From assembly GCF_008905045.1 (NCBI RefSeq), contig NZ_VWMY01000021.1, positions 1-45,741 of the forward strand: a DNA stretch of 45,741 nt, in the 5' to 3' direction. Source of the DNA: Streptomyces albicerus (lineage in GTDB: Bacteria; Actinomycetota; Actinomycetes; Streptomycetales; Streptomycetaceae). Positions 1 to 7,498 of the stretch are shown here, piece after piece; the first letter of the stretch is position 1; the number at the start of each line of letters is the position of its first letter. The notes under the pieces were generated by a model that was not told where the DNA came from, ran no database searches, and saw nothing but the letters and a program-made list of their open reading frames with translations. The position numbers and the translations under genes were made by a program.

Positions 1-95
1 GGAGCGGGGGTTCGGGGGCTGGCCCCCGAGACGGGGTCTGGGGCGGAGCCCCAGAAGGATGGGACGGGTAGGGGCGGCGGGGGCGAAATCCCCCG
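1..95. repeat. Dispersed GC-rich intergenic repeat, copy 1
   Basis: This stretch matches 3584-3670 almost base for base, with a few indels. Both carry the hairpin core CTGGGGC-gga-GCCCCAG followed by AAGGATGGGACGGGTAGGG. The left end is cut by the window, so the preceding TCCGGCGTTTGAGG part seen in copies 2 and 3 is missing. The other two copies lie just downstream of coding regions, so it is probably a terminator-like 3' element of a gene lying to the left. Bases 96-209 hold the upstream region of the next gene, with no promoter I can assign firmly. Confidence 0.75.
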
Positions 96-209
96 GCCGA
101 CCGAATCGTCGGGCTCGTCCCCCGCATTCCGCCCCGATTCGTTCCGTGCTTACGATGCGCCCTGTCGTACGACAGTTCTCGCACCACTCGGACGAGGAGC
201 ACGGTACTA

Positions 210-1544
210 GTGGAGATACCCCCGCCCTCTGGGCCCCAGCAGCCTCAGGGGCAACCCCAGGGGCAGCAGCCTCAGGGGCAGTACCCGCCGCCGGGCCAGC
301 CGCAGGGACCGTACGGCGAGGGGCCGTACGGTCCGTATCCGGGCCAAGGGCCGGGACCGTACCCGGGTGGTCAGGGTCAGGGGCAGGGGCAGGGGCCGTA
401 TCCGCCGCAGGGGCCGGGCCCGGGCCCGTACGGCTATCAGCCCTGGGGACAGGGCTACTCCCCGTACAACAGCCCCGCGCCCGTCAACGGTCTCGCGATC
501 GCCGCGCTCGTGCTCGGCATCCTGTGCTTCCTGCCGTTGATCGGGCTGATCCTCGGATTCTTCGCGCTGGCGCAGATCAAGAAGAAGGGCGAGCGCGGCA
601 AGGGCATGGCGATCGCCGGGATGATCCTGTCCGGGATCGGCGCCGCCCTCCTCGCGATCGCGTTCATCACGGGCGGCGCGGCCGAGTTCTGGGACGGCTT
701 CAAGGAGGGGGCGCGCGACGCGAGCGAGAACGGCGCGACCTTCTCCGTGAACGAGGGCGAGTGCTTCGACACGCCGGGCGGTTCCCTGGAGGGCATGGCG
801 TACGACGTCGACACGGTGTCCTGCGAGGGCGAGCACGACGGCGAGGTCTTCGCGAACTTCAAGATGGCGAGCGGCAGTTACCCCGGCGACGACGCGATCA
901 CCGAGGCCGCCGACGACAAGTGCTACACGCTCCAGTACGCCTACGCGATGGACTCCTGGGCCCTGCCCGACAACGTCGACATCTACTACTTCACGCCCAC
1001 CCGGGACAGTTGGAGCCTCGGCGACCGCGAGATCAGCTGCCTGTTCGGCAACGTGGACGAGAAGGGCAGCCTGACCGGCTCGCTGCGTCAGGACGAGACG
1101 ACCCTCGACGCCGACCAGCTCGCCTATCTGAAGGCGGCCCAGGTCCTCAACGAGGCCATGGACTCGGTGCCCGAGGAGGAGTACGTCGAGGACGACCTGC
1201 CCGGCCACAAGGAGTGGGCGACCAGGGTCTCGGGCGCTGTCACCGAGCAGATCGGCATGCTGCGCGACCACGACTGGCCGGCCGACGCGAAGGAACCGGT
1301 CACCGCGCTGGTCAAGGACCTGGAGACGGCACAGGGGGAGTGGGCGAAGGCGGCGAAGGCCTCCGACGCGGACGTCTTCTACGAGCACTACGACAAGGCG
1401 CTGCAACTCACCGACGCCAAGAAGACGGTCACCACGCGCAAGGCTCTGGGTCTCGAATCGACGCCCCCGGAGTCGTACGAGGACGACGGCGGTGAGGGCG
1501 GCGGTACAGGAGGCGGCACGGGAGGCAGTGGCGCAGAGGTGTGA
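210..1544 (+). CDS. DUF4190 / septum-formation-like membrane protein
   Basis: The protein is 444 aa. It starts at GTG 210, with GAGGAG at 194-199 as ribosome binding site. Residues 1 to about 88 are a Pro/Gln/Gly/Tyr-rich cytoplasmic tail of repeated PQGQ- and GPYP-like units. Two closely spaced hydrophobic segments follow (about 90-125 and 131-152), separated by a basic KKKGERGKG turn; this pair is typical of DUF4190. The outer part begins with a GECFDTPGG motif and a VSCEGEHDGEVFA motif, which resemble the Septum_form domain (GDCF ... C..PH..EVFA). The tail ends in Gly/Thr-rich repeats. Likely role is an envelope protein of unknown function. The domain assignment is by eye; membrane topology is well supported. 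Confidence 0.85.
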   Translation: MEIPPPSGPQQPQGQPQGQQPQGQYPPPGQPQGPYGEGPYGPYPGQGPGPYPGGQGQGQGQGPYPPQGPGPGPYGYQPWGQGYSPYNSPAPVNGLAIAALVLGILCFLPLIGLILGFFALAQIKKKGERGKGMAIAGMILSGIGAALLAIAFITGGAAEFWDGFKEGARDASENGATFSVNEGECFDTPGGSLEGMAYDVDTVSCEGEHDGEVFANFKMASGSYPGDDAITEAADDKCYTLQYAYAMDSWALPDNVDIYYFTPTRDSWSLGDREISCLFGNVDEKGSLTGSLRQDETTLDADQLAYLKAAQVLNEAMDSVPEEEYVEDDLPGHKEWATRVSGAVTEQIGMLRDHDWPADAKEPVTALVKDLETAQGEWAKAAKASDADVFYEHYDKALQLTDAKKTVTTRKALGLESTPPESYEDDGGEGGGTGGGTGGSGAEV

Positions 1545-1598
1545 CGGCGGCTATAGCGGGGAGAAAGTGCCTGCGTAAAGCCCCCGAGGGCCCCGAGT

Positions 1599-1615
1599 AA
1601 TCACATCGAGTGATT
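1599..1615. promoter_or_regulatory. Inverted repeat, possible operator upstream of GntR gene
   Basis: AATCAC-atcga-GTGATT is a perfect 6-bp inverted repeat with a 5-bp spacer, about 77 bp before the GTG start of the GntR-family regulator. It lies in a short, locally AT-richer stretch. GntR/UTRA regulators commonly autoregulate through such sites, so an operator is plausible. The sequence is not a canonical GntR half-site, so this is inference. Confidence 0.4.
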
Positions 1616-1691
1616 CTCTGGCCTTTGCTTGCCTGGCACAACCCACGGTTGCCACCCTGTTGCTGTCTGTACAACTTGACGGGAGTGGCCA

Positions 1692-2444
1692 GTGACATTC
1701 GGTGAGCAGCCGGCGTATCTGCGCGTCGCAGGTGATCTTCGCAAGAAGATCGTCGACGGATCGCTGCCACCGCACACACGGCTCCCGTCACAGGCCAGAA
1801 TCCGCGAGGAGTACGGGGTCTCGGACACGGTCGCCCTCGAGGCCCGCAAGGTGCTGATGGCCGAGGGCCTTGTCGAGGGCCGCTCGGGGTCCGGCACGTA
1901 CGTGCGCGAGCGCCCGGTGCCGCGCCGTATCGCCCGCTCCGGGTACCGGCCGGACAGCGGCGCGACGCCGTTCCGCCAGGAGCAGGGCGATGTCTCCGCG
2001 CGCGGCACATGGGAGTCGCACAGCGCGCAGGCCGAGGCCAGCGGCGCCATCGCCGAGCGGCTCGGCATCCAGACCGGCGACCGCGTGATGTGCACGAAGT
2101 ACGTCTACCGGGACGGGGGCGAGGCGATGATGCTCTCCACCTCCTGGGAGCCCCTCGCCGTCACGGGCCGTACGCCGGTGATGCTCCCCGAGGAGGGCCC
2201 CCTCGGTGGCATGGGCGTGGTCGAGCGCATGGCGGCCATCGACGTGATCGTGGACAACGTCACGGAGGAGGTGGGCGCGCGGCCCGGCCTCGCCGAGGAG
2301 CTGTCGGCGCTGGGGGGTGTGCCGGGGCACGTCGTGCTCGTCATCCAGCGGACGTTCTACGCGTCGGGCCGGCCGGTGGAGACGGCGGATGTGGTGGTGC
2401 CGGCGGATCGGTACCGGATCGCTTATCACTTGCCGGTGAAGTAG
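1692..2444 (+). CDS. GntR-family transcriptional regulator (HutC/UTRA type)
   Basis: The protein is 250 aa, from GTG 1692 with GGGAGTGG just upstream. Residues 8-75 form a GntR winged helix: PAYLRVAGDLRKKI, the turn LPPHTRLPSQARI, the recognition region YGVSDTVALEARKVL, and the wing GLVEGRSGSGTYV. Residues about 95-247 look like a UTRA ligand-binding domain, with GDRVMCTKYVYRDG in the core and a V-Q-R-T-F-Y-x-S-G-R-P-V-E-T-A-D run at the end. The ligand cannot be deduced. The gene stands alone; its target may be itself (see the inverted repeat at 1599-1615). The family call is firm. Confidence 0.92.
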   Translation: MTFGEQPAYLRVAGDLRKKIVDGSLPPHTRLPSQARIREEYGVSDTVALEARKVLMAEGLVEGRSGSGTYVRERPVPRRIARSGYRPDSGATPFRQEQGDVSARGTWESHSAQAEASGAIAERLGIQTGDRVMCTKYVYRDGGEAMMLSTSWEPLAVTGRTPVMLPEEGPLGGMGVVERMAAIDVIVDNVTEEVGARPGLAEELSALGGVPGHVVLVIQRTFYASGRPVETADVVVPADRYRIAYHLPVK

Positions 2445-2862
2445 GCGGCGAAGTGAAACAGGCGGTGAAGCGGACGGTGAAGTGAAACAGGCGGTGAAGT
2501 GAGCGTTGAAGTGAAGTAGGTCGTATGGGTCGGCCCGGGCGTCGGCCCATGAGGTGGCCCGGTGGTTCCGCCCGGCAGATGCCGGTGGAATTCGGTCTTT
2601 CTCGCGGCGGGCCGCCCGTTCTCGTACTGGCCCTACGGCCCTGTCTCCGTGCTGCTGGCCCGACCCCGAGGGGGTATGAGGGGGCGCATCCATCAGGGTG
2701 CGCCCCCTCTGTGCTGGCCGGTTGCGTACCTCGCGAGTGCCTCTTTGTGAAAAGGCGTATTCGCTGCGTGAAGGTTAGGCGTAGGCTCGGGCATATGCGG
2801 ATTGCGGTTTCCTTATGGGACGGGGCAGGGCGCGAGCCGGGGGCGGGGAGTGGAGGGGCGCG
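2445..2862. other. Intergenic region with degenerate direct repeats and a hairpin
   Basis: There is no convincing gene in these 418 bases. Bases 2453-2520 hold degenerate repeats built from GTGAAGTGAAACAGGCG: an exact 18-bp copy at 2453-2470 recurs at 2482-2499, a 29-bp period, starting just after the GntR stop. A strong hairpin follows at 2678-2709. ORFs reading through here have no ribosome binding site or domain content. Confidence 0.6.
2678..2709. terminator. Hairpin terminator candidate after GntR gene
   Basis: GAGGGGGCGCA pairs perfectly with TGCGCCCCCTC (11 bp) across a 10-base loop. It has no long T-run, as is common for high-GC actinomycete terminators. It lies 234 bp after the GntR stop. 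Confidence 0.6.
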
Positions 2863-3045
2863 ATGAACGACGGCACGATCACACTTCCCTGGCTCGTCAT
2901 ACGACAGGACGACAACGGCAATCGCTACCGCGTCGGCAGGTACGCGACGAGGGCCGAGGCCCAGAAGATCGCGGACAGCCTCGACGACCGTGGGCACAAG
3001 CAGCTCTACTGGGTCGAGCGGATCGGGCAGAACGGCGCGAAGTGA
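2863..3045 (+). CDS. Small SPOR-like conserved protein
   Basis: The protein is 60 aa, from ATG 2863 preceded by GTGGAGGGGCGCG as ribosome binding site. The core WLVIRQDDNGNRYRVGRYAT followed by RAEAQKIADSLDDRGHKQLYW has the beta-alpha-beta pattern and the YRVGRYATRAEAQK signature of SPOR-like domains; Streptomyces homologues are often labelled so. There is no signal peptide or membrane segment, so a cell-wall role like that of true SPOR proteins is doubtful. The Nudix gene lies 61 bp downstream on the same strand, so the two may be cotranscribed. Confidence 0.8.
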   Translation: MNDGTITLPWLVIRQDDNGNRYRVGRYATRAEAQKIADSLDDRGHKQLYWVERIGQNGAK

Positions 3046-3106
3046 CTGACGCGGGCGTGGGCGGCTGACGCCAGCGTGGTCGCGCGGCTCCCGTAGGCTC
3101 CGGCGC

Positions 3107-3535
3107 ATGACCGAACGGATCGTGGTGGTGGGAGCCGCCGTGCTGCGGGACGGGTGTCTGCTTGCCGCGCGCCGCAGTGCGCCTGCCGAGTTGGCCGGGC
3201 GGTGGGAGTTGCCCGGGGGCAAGGTGGAGTCCGGTGAGACTCCTGAGCGGGCTCTGGTGCGGGAGCTTCGCGAGGAACTGGGCGTTGAGGCGGAGCCGGT
3301 GACGCGGGTCCCGGGCGAGTGGCCCCTCAAGCCTCCGTACGCCCTCCAGGTCTGGACCGTCCGTCTCCTCCCCGACTCCCCCGCCCCCAAGCCCCTCCAG
3401 GACCACGACGAACTCCGCTGGCTGCGCCCGGAAGAGCTCTGGGACGTGGAGTGGCTGGACCAGGATGTGGCGGCTGTCTTGGAGGTTGCGCGGGAGTCTT
3501 GGGGGAGTTGGGGGAGTGGGCTGCCTGGGGCTTGA
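3107..3535 (+). CDS. Nudix hydrolase (MutT-like)
   Basis: The protein is 142 aa, from ATG 3107. A complete Nudix box (GX5EX7REUXEEXGU) spans residues 38-60, from GKVESGE through RELREELGV. It is preceded by RWELPGG, the usual strand before the box in MutT-type (8-oxo-)dGTP diphosphatases. The length is normal for single-domain MutT enzymes. The role is probably nucleotide-pool sanitation by pyrophosphohydrolysis to NMP plus PPi, but the substrate cannot be fixed from sequence. Copy 2 of the dispersed repeat lies just after the stop and may terminate transcription. Confidence 0.9.
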   Translation: MTERIVVVGAAVLRDGCLLAARRSAPAELAGRWELPGGKVESGETPERALVRELREELGVEAEPVTRVPGEWPLKPPYALQVWTVRLLPDSPAPKPLQDHDELRWLRPEELWDVEWLDQDVAAVLEVARESWGSWGSGLPGA

Positions 3536-3555
3536 GGCGTGTGTTGCCTCGCCCC

Positions 3556-3670
3556 CGCTGAAAATCAGCCCCTCCGGCGTTTGAGGAGCGGGGGTTCGGG
3601 GCTGGCCCCCGACGGGGTCTGGGGCGGAGCCCCAGAAGGATGGGACGGGTAGGGACGGCGGGGGCGAGAA
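3556..3670. repeat. Dispersed GC-rich intergenic repeat, copy 2
   Basis: This is the fullest copy. It begins CAGCCCCTCCGGCGTTTGAGG, continues with GAGCGGGGGTTCGGGG and two hairpins (GGGGCTGGCCCC; CTGGGGCggaGCCCCAG), and ends AAGGATGGGACGGGTAGGG. It lies directly after the Nudix gene and shares about 90 bases with window positions 1-95 and its two ends with 45667-45741. It is probably a terminator-bearing dispersed element. Confidence 0.8.
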
Positions 3671-3920
3671 AACCCACCCCAGACCGCCCGCCCCCCGCCA
3701 CGTGTGACCAGCGCAACTTCGCGCACCCGAGTCTGCGGGATGCGGGACGCGCACCGTACGTGGGACGCTCGGCCCCGCGAGGCGCATGTGGCGGCTGAGG
3801 CGAGCGCCGAGTACGCCGTTCGTGCCACAGTGCGCCCTCGCGCACGGTACTCCGCCCGGGATATCGGGTATGTGCCCATTAACCCCATGAAACCGGACAT
3901 GGTCCGCTTCTGGCCTGGGA
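3671..3920. other. Intergenic region before the ATPase gene
   Basis: Together with the repeat before it, this makes a 385-base gap without a gene. I see no convincing coding frame. An in-frame extension of the 4703 gene reaches back to 3704 but lacks domain content and overlaps the ATPase gene in another frame, so it is rejected. Confidence 0.6.
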
Positions 3921-4328
3921 GTGATCTGCGTGATCCACACCGAGGGCGACACCGCCGAGTGGACCTTCCCCGCGGATCCAGGCGCCGTGCGGACCGCCCG
4001 CACGGTCGTCCGTGGCCAGCTCCGCTCCTGGGGCCTCGAGTCCCTCGGAGACGTGACCGCGCTGCTGGTCAGCGAGCTGGTGACCAATTCCCTGCGGCAC
4101 GCGACGGGCCCCATCGGCGTACGCCTCGTACGCCCCGCGGAGCCGCTCGACGCCCTGCTCGTAGAGGTCTCCGACCCCCTCCCCGACCCACCCCGGGAAC
4201 GCGCCGCCCAGCCCGAGGACGAAAGCGGCCGAGGACTCCAACTGGTGGCGAACTCCTCGCGCCGCTGGGGCACCCGACCAGGCGGAACAGGCAAAACGGT
4301 GTGGTTCGAACTGGCCCTGCCGGGCTGA
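3921..4328 (+). CDS. Anti-sigma-factor-like ATP-binding protein (HATPase_c_2)
   Basis: The protein is 135 aa from GTG 3921. A second in-frame GTG at 3930 is better spaced from CTGGGAG (3915-3921) and may be the real start. It is a single GHKL/RsbW-type ATPase fold: N box ELVTNSLRHA, a D in VEVSDPLPDP, a G box DESGRGLQLV, and the final strand GTGKTVWFEL. Family members act as serine kinases that bind an anti-anti-sigma factor or sigma factor; many in Streptomyces have unknown partners. The C-terminal domain of the neighbouring phosphatase (4703-7360) is closely similar, so the two probably arose by duplication and may share partners. Confidence 0.88.
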   Translation: MICVIHTEGDTAEWTFPADPGAVRTARTVVRGQLRSWGLESLGDVTALLVSELVTNSLRHATGPIGVRLVRPAEPLDALLVEVSDPLPDPPRERAAQPEDESGRGLQLVANSSRRWGTRPGGTGKTVWFELALPG

Positions 4329-4378
4329 CGGAAAGCCGACCGGAGGCCGTCCCAATGTCGACCGGAGGCGGACCGTAT

Positions 4379-4455
4379 GCCGGCCGAAAGCCGGCCGAAA
4401 GCCGAGCGAATGACGGGCGAATGACGGGCGAATGCCGAGCGAAAGCCCGACCGCA
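4379..4455. repeat. 11-bp tandem repeat array
   Basis: Seven consecutive 11-base units: GCCGGCCGAAA twice, GCCGAGCGAAT, GACGGGCGAAT twice, GCCGAGCGAAA, then a decayed GCCCGACCGCA. The array is intergenic, 248 bp upstream of the PAS/PP2C gene. The 11-bp period is close to one helical turn. The rest of the 4329-4702 gap contains no gene; it holds the promoter region of the phosphatase gene, with no promoter I can assign firmly. Confidence 0.85.
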
Positions 4456-4702
4456 GGGCGATCTGGAGGGGCCCCCGGGGCGCCGGCGTCGCCTCGGACA
4501 TGGGAGCTACCCGGAGTCTGTGGTTCGACGGGGTGCCGCATGGTTAGAAGACTGGGAGTGTTTGTCGCGGCCGGTCCTAAAAGCATCGGGACCGTGCTGT
4601 GATCGTGAACACCGTGTTGTGCGGCACCGTAGTGCTGGATACTGCGGGCAGCCGCCTCCGGTGACCGGTGCCGGACGCGGTGAGCTGGAGGGGACGGTTC
4701 GC

Positions 4703-7360
4703 GTGAGCGAGATACCAGCGAAGGCCACGGAGTCCGAGGACCCGTCGGGCGGCGCGATGGCTGATGCGACGACAGGCGATGGCGCCGCGCCGGCGCCGGG
4801 CCGGGTGCCGGGCGAAGTGGGGGGCGGACTGCCCGGCGAGGCGCCGGGCGAGGTGCCCGGCGAGGTCGTGTGGCAGAGCAGTCCGCCCGGATCGATCTAC
4901 GACTACATCAAGGTCGCCTCGTTCTCGATCGGCCCCGACGGCCTCGTCGACCAGTGGAGCCTGCGCGCCGAGCAGCTCTTCGGCATCGGGACCGAGCAGG
5001 CGCTGGGCATGGACCCGATCGAGGCCTTCGTCGCGGAGGACAAGCGCGAACTGGGCCAGCGGAAGATGGCCGAGGTCCTCGACGGCAGAGAGTGGACCGG
5101 TGTGGTCCCCTTCCGGCTGCCGGACCCCGAGGGCACCGGCCGGATCGCCGAGGGACTCGCCGAGGTCTACGTCATGCCGACGCGGACCGAGGAGGGCGAG
5201 CGGGCGGCCGTATGCATCGTCGTGGACGTGCGCACCCTGCGCCGGATCGAGACCGATCTCGCCGCTTCGCAGGCGATTTTCGGCCAATCTCCGTTCGGTT
5301 TCCTCCTGATCGACCCGGACCTGCGGATCCGCCGCGCCAACGAGCGGTTCGCCTTGGTCTTCGGCGGCACCGTCGACGACCATCGCGGACGCACAGTCAA
5401 GGACTATCTGGGACCGGGCGAGGCGGAACGTGTCGCCGCGGTACTGCGCAGGGTCCTGGAGACGGGTGACTCGGTCACGGAGATGCTGGTCACGGGCACG
5501 GTGCCCGGCTCCACCGAGCGTCGCCACTGGTCCATCAACCTCTATCGCGTACACAGCGGTTCGGGCCGTCCGATCGGTATCGCCTGGCTGGGCACCGACA
5601 TCACCGGGCGCCGCGCCGCCGCCCGCGAGGCCGCGCAAGCCCGGCGCAATCTCGCCCTCCTGAACGAGGCGGGCGCGCGCATCGGCAACTCGCTCGACCT
5701 GGAGACCACGGCCCGCGAACTCCTCGACGTGGCCGTGCCCGGCTTCTGCGACCTCGCCTCCGTCGACCTCTACCAGGGTCTCCTCGCCGGTGACGAGACC
5801 CCGCCGGGCCTCGCCGACGGCAGCGCCGAGCTGCGCCGCGTCGCCTTCTCCAGCGCCGTGTCCGACGCTCCCTTCATCGGCGGTCCGGAGGCCGTGAACG
5901 TCGGCGCGGTCCACCACTACGCGTTCAACTCCCCGTTCGCGGACGCCCTGCGCACCGCCCGCCCGCAGGCCGTCGCCGCCGAGGAGGGCGGCCTGATCCA
6001 GTCCACGCTCGCGGTCCCGATGGTCGCCCACGACACGGTCGTCGGGCTGGTCCAGTTCTCCCGTACGAAGGGCAGCGAGCCGTTCGGGGAGCGCGACCGC
6101 GCCCTCGCGGTCGAACTGGCCGCGCGTGCCGCGGTCTGCATGGACAACGCCCGCCTCTACCGCCGCGAACACGAACGCGCCCTGATACTCCAGCGTTCCC
6201 TGCTCCCGCCCGGCGACCCGGAGGCCTCCGGCCTGGACATCGCCTGCCGCTACCTCCCGGGAAACGCGGCCACGGAGGTCGGCGGTGACTGGTTCGACGT
6301 CATCGAACTCCCCGGCCACCGCACGGCGTTGGTCGTCGGCGACGTGATGGGCCGCGGCCTGCGCGCGGCCGTCGCGATGGGTGAACTCCGCACGGCCGTA
6401 CGCACCTTGGCCCTCCTCGACCTCGAACCGGCCGAGGTCCTCTCCGCGCTGGACGAGATCGCCCGGGGCCTGGGCACGCCCGGCGGAGTCCAGCAATCTA
6501 CGCGCGGTGCCCGCCAGTCCCGGGACGCCGACCTCTCCGAGGTCTACCTCGCCACCTGCGTGTACGCGGTCTACGACTCCGTCACACGCCGCTGCACCTT
6601 CGCCAACGCGGGCCACCTCCCGCCGGTCCTCGTCGAGCCCGGCGAGAGCGCGCTCATGCTGGACGTACCGCCGGGGATGCCGCTCGGCGTGGGCGGCGAG
6701 CCGTTCGAGGAGGTCGAGGTCGAGCTCCCGGAGGGTGCCCTGCTCGCGCTCTACACGGATGGGCTGGTCGAATCCCGCGACCACCCCCTCGACGAGGGCC
6801 TGCAGGCCTTCGTGGGCGCCCTCACGGACCCCTCCAGCCCGCTGGAGGACGTCTGCGACCACGTCCTCAACACCCTCGACACGCACCACGGCGAGGACGA
6901 CATCGCGCTGCTGATGGCACGTGTCCAGGGGCTGCCCGCCGAGTCGGTCGGCGACTGGACGCTGCCGCGCGAGCCGCGCAGTGTGGGCCGCGCGCGGGAG
7001 TACGCCCGCGGCCAGCTGCTCGGCTGGGGCCTCGAACCGCTCGTCGACACCGCCGAACTCCTCGTCAGCGAACTCGTCACCAACGCCCTCCGTTACGGCG
7101 AGGGCGAGATCCGCCTCCGCCTCCTCCTCGACCGCACCCTGGTCTGCGAGGTCTGGGACGCCGGCCTCGTCCAGCCCCGCCGCCGCCGGGCCCGCGACAC
7201 GGACGAGGGCGGCCGGGGCCTCCAACTGGTCGGCCTCCTCAGCGCGGCCTGGGGCTCCCGCCGGACGCCCCGCGGGAAGACGGTGTGGTTCGAACTGCCC
7301 CTGCCCAACGGCGAATCGAGCCTGACGGATCCGGCGGAGGCGTTGCTGAGCCTGTTCTGA
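4703..7360 (+). CDS. PAS-PAS-GAF-PP2C (SpoIIE) phosphatase with C-terminal ATPase domain
   Basis: The protein is 885 aa from GTG 4703, with GGAGGGGA at 4687-4694 as ribosome binding site. The frame is open back to 3704 but that part is not protein-like. Order: low-complexity Gly/Glu head (1-60); PAS 1 (about 63-180); PAS 2 (about 190-310); GAF (about 319-488); a PP2C/SpoIIE domain from LQRSLLPPG (about 497-745); and an RsbW-like ATPase (about 752-870, ELVTNALRYG, DEGGRGLQLV, GKTVWFEL). PP2C metal-binding aspartates are visible at D529 (GGDWFD), D547 (GDVMGRG), D686 (YTDG) and D732/D733. Family members dephosphorylate anti-anti-sigma factors in response to sensory domains; combining phosphatase and kinase-like domains allows both directions of a partner switch. 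No membrane segment is seen. No obvious anti-anti-sigma gene is adjacent. Confidence 0.92.
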   Translation: MSEIPAKATESEDPSGGAMADATTGDGAAPAPGRVPGEVGGGLPGEAPGEVPGEVVWQSSPPGSIYDYIKVASFSIGPDGLVDQWSLRAEQLFGIGTEQALGMDPIEAFVAEDKRELGQRKMAEVLDGREWTGVVPFRLPDPEGTGRIAEGLAEVYVMPTRTEEGERAAVCIVVDVRTLRRIETDLAASQAIFGQSPFGFLLIDPDLRIRRANERFALVFGGTVDDHRGRTVKDYLGPGEAERVAAVLRRVLETGDSVTEMLVTGTVPGSTERRHWSINLYRVHSGSGRPIGIAWLGTDITGRRAAAREAAQARRNLALLNEAGARIGNSLDLETTARELLDVAVPGFCDLASVDLYQGLLAGDETPPGLADGSAELRRVAFSSAVSDAPFIGGPEAVNVGAVHHYAFNSPFADALRTARPQAVAAEEGGLIQSTLAVPMVAHDTVVGLVQFSRTKGSEPFGERDRALAVELAARAAVCMDNARLYRREHERALILQRSLLPPGDPEASGLDIACRYLPGNAATEVGGDWFDVIELPGHRTALVVGDVMGRGLRAAVAMGELRTAVRTLALLDLEPAEVLSALDEIARGLGTPGGVQQSTRGARQSRDADLSEVYLATCVYAVYDSVTRRCTFANAGHLPPVLVEPGESALMLDVPPGMPLGVGGEPFEEVEVELPEGALLALYTDGLVESRDHPLDEGLQAFVGALTDPSSPLEDVCDHVLNTLDTHHGEDDIALLMARVQGLPAESVGDWTLPREPRSVGRAREYARGQLLGWGLEPLVDTAELLVSELVTNALRYGEGEIRLRLLLDRTLVCEVWDAGLVQPRRRRARDTDEGGRGLQLVGLLSAAWGSRRTPRGKTVWFELPLPNGESSLTDPAEALLSLF

Positions 7361-7383
7361 GCCTGGTTGGCCCGGGTGCAGGG

Positions 7384-7439
7384 CGAGTCGGCCCGTCGGC
7401 TCACAACCGAACGAGTCGGCCCGCCGGTTCACAACCGAC
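7384..7439. repeat. 28-bp tandem duplication
   Basis: Two adjacent 28-bp units (7384-7411 and 7412-7439), each beginning CGAGTCGGCCCG and ending TCACAACCGA plus one base, differ at three positions. They lie in the short gap between the convergent phosphatase and sdhB genes and are not coding. Confidence 0.85.
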
Positions 7440-7498
7440 CGCCACCGGCCTCCCGCCGTCGCGTCCCACCGCGCCGTCGAAGAGGTGTAGTCACCCGC

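Noticed and set aside
3704..4702. Upstream extension of the PAS/PP2C gene to GTG 3704
   Set aside because: It would overlap the ATPase gene in another frame and run through the 11-bp repeat array; the GTG at 4703 has a good ribosome site and starts a normal protein.
4577..7432. Minus-strand open frame of 951 aa opposite the PAS/PP2C gene
   Set aside because: Shadow of a plus-strand gene with all expected catalytic residues; no ribosome site or domains.
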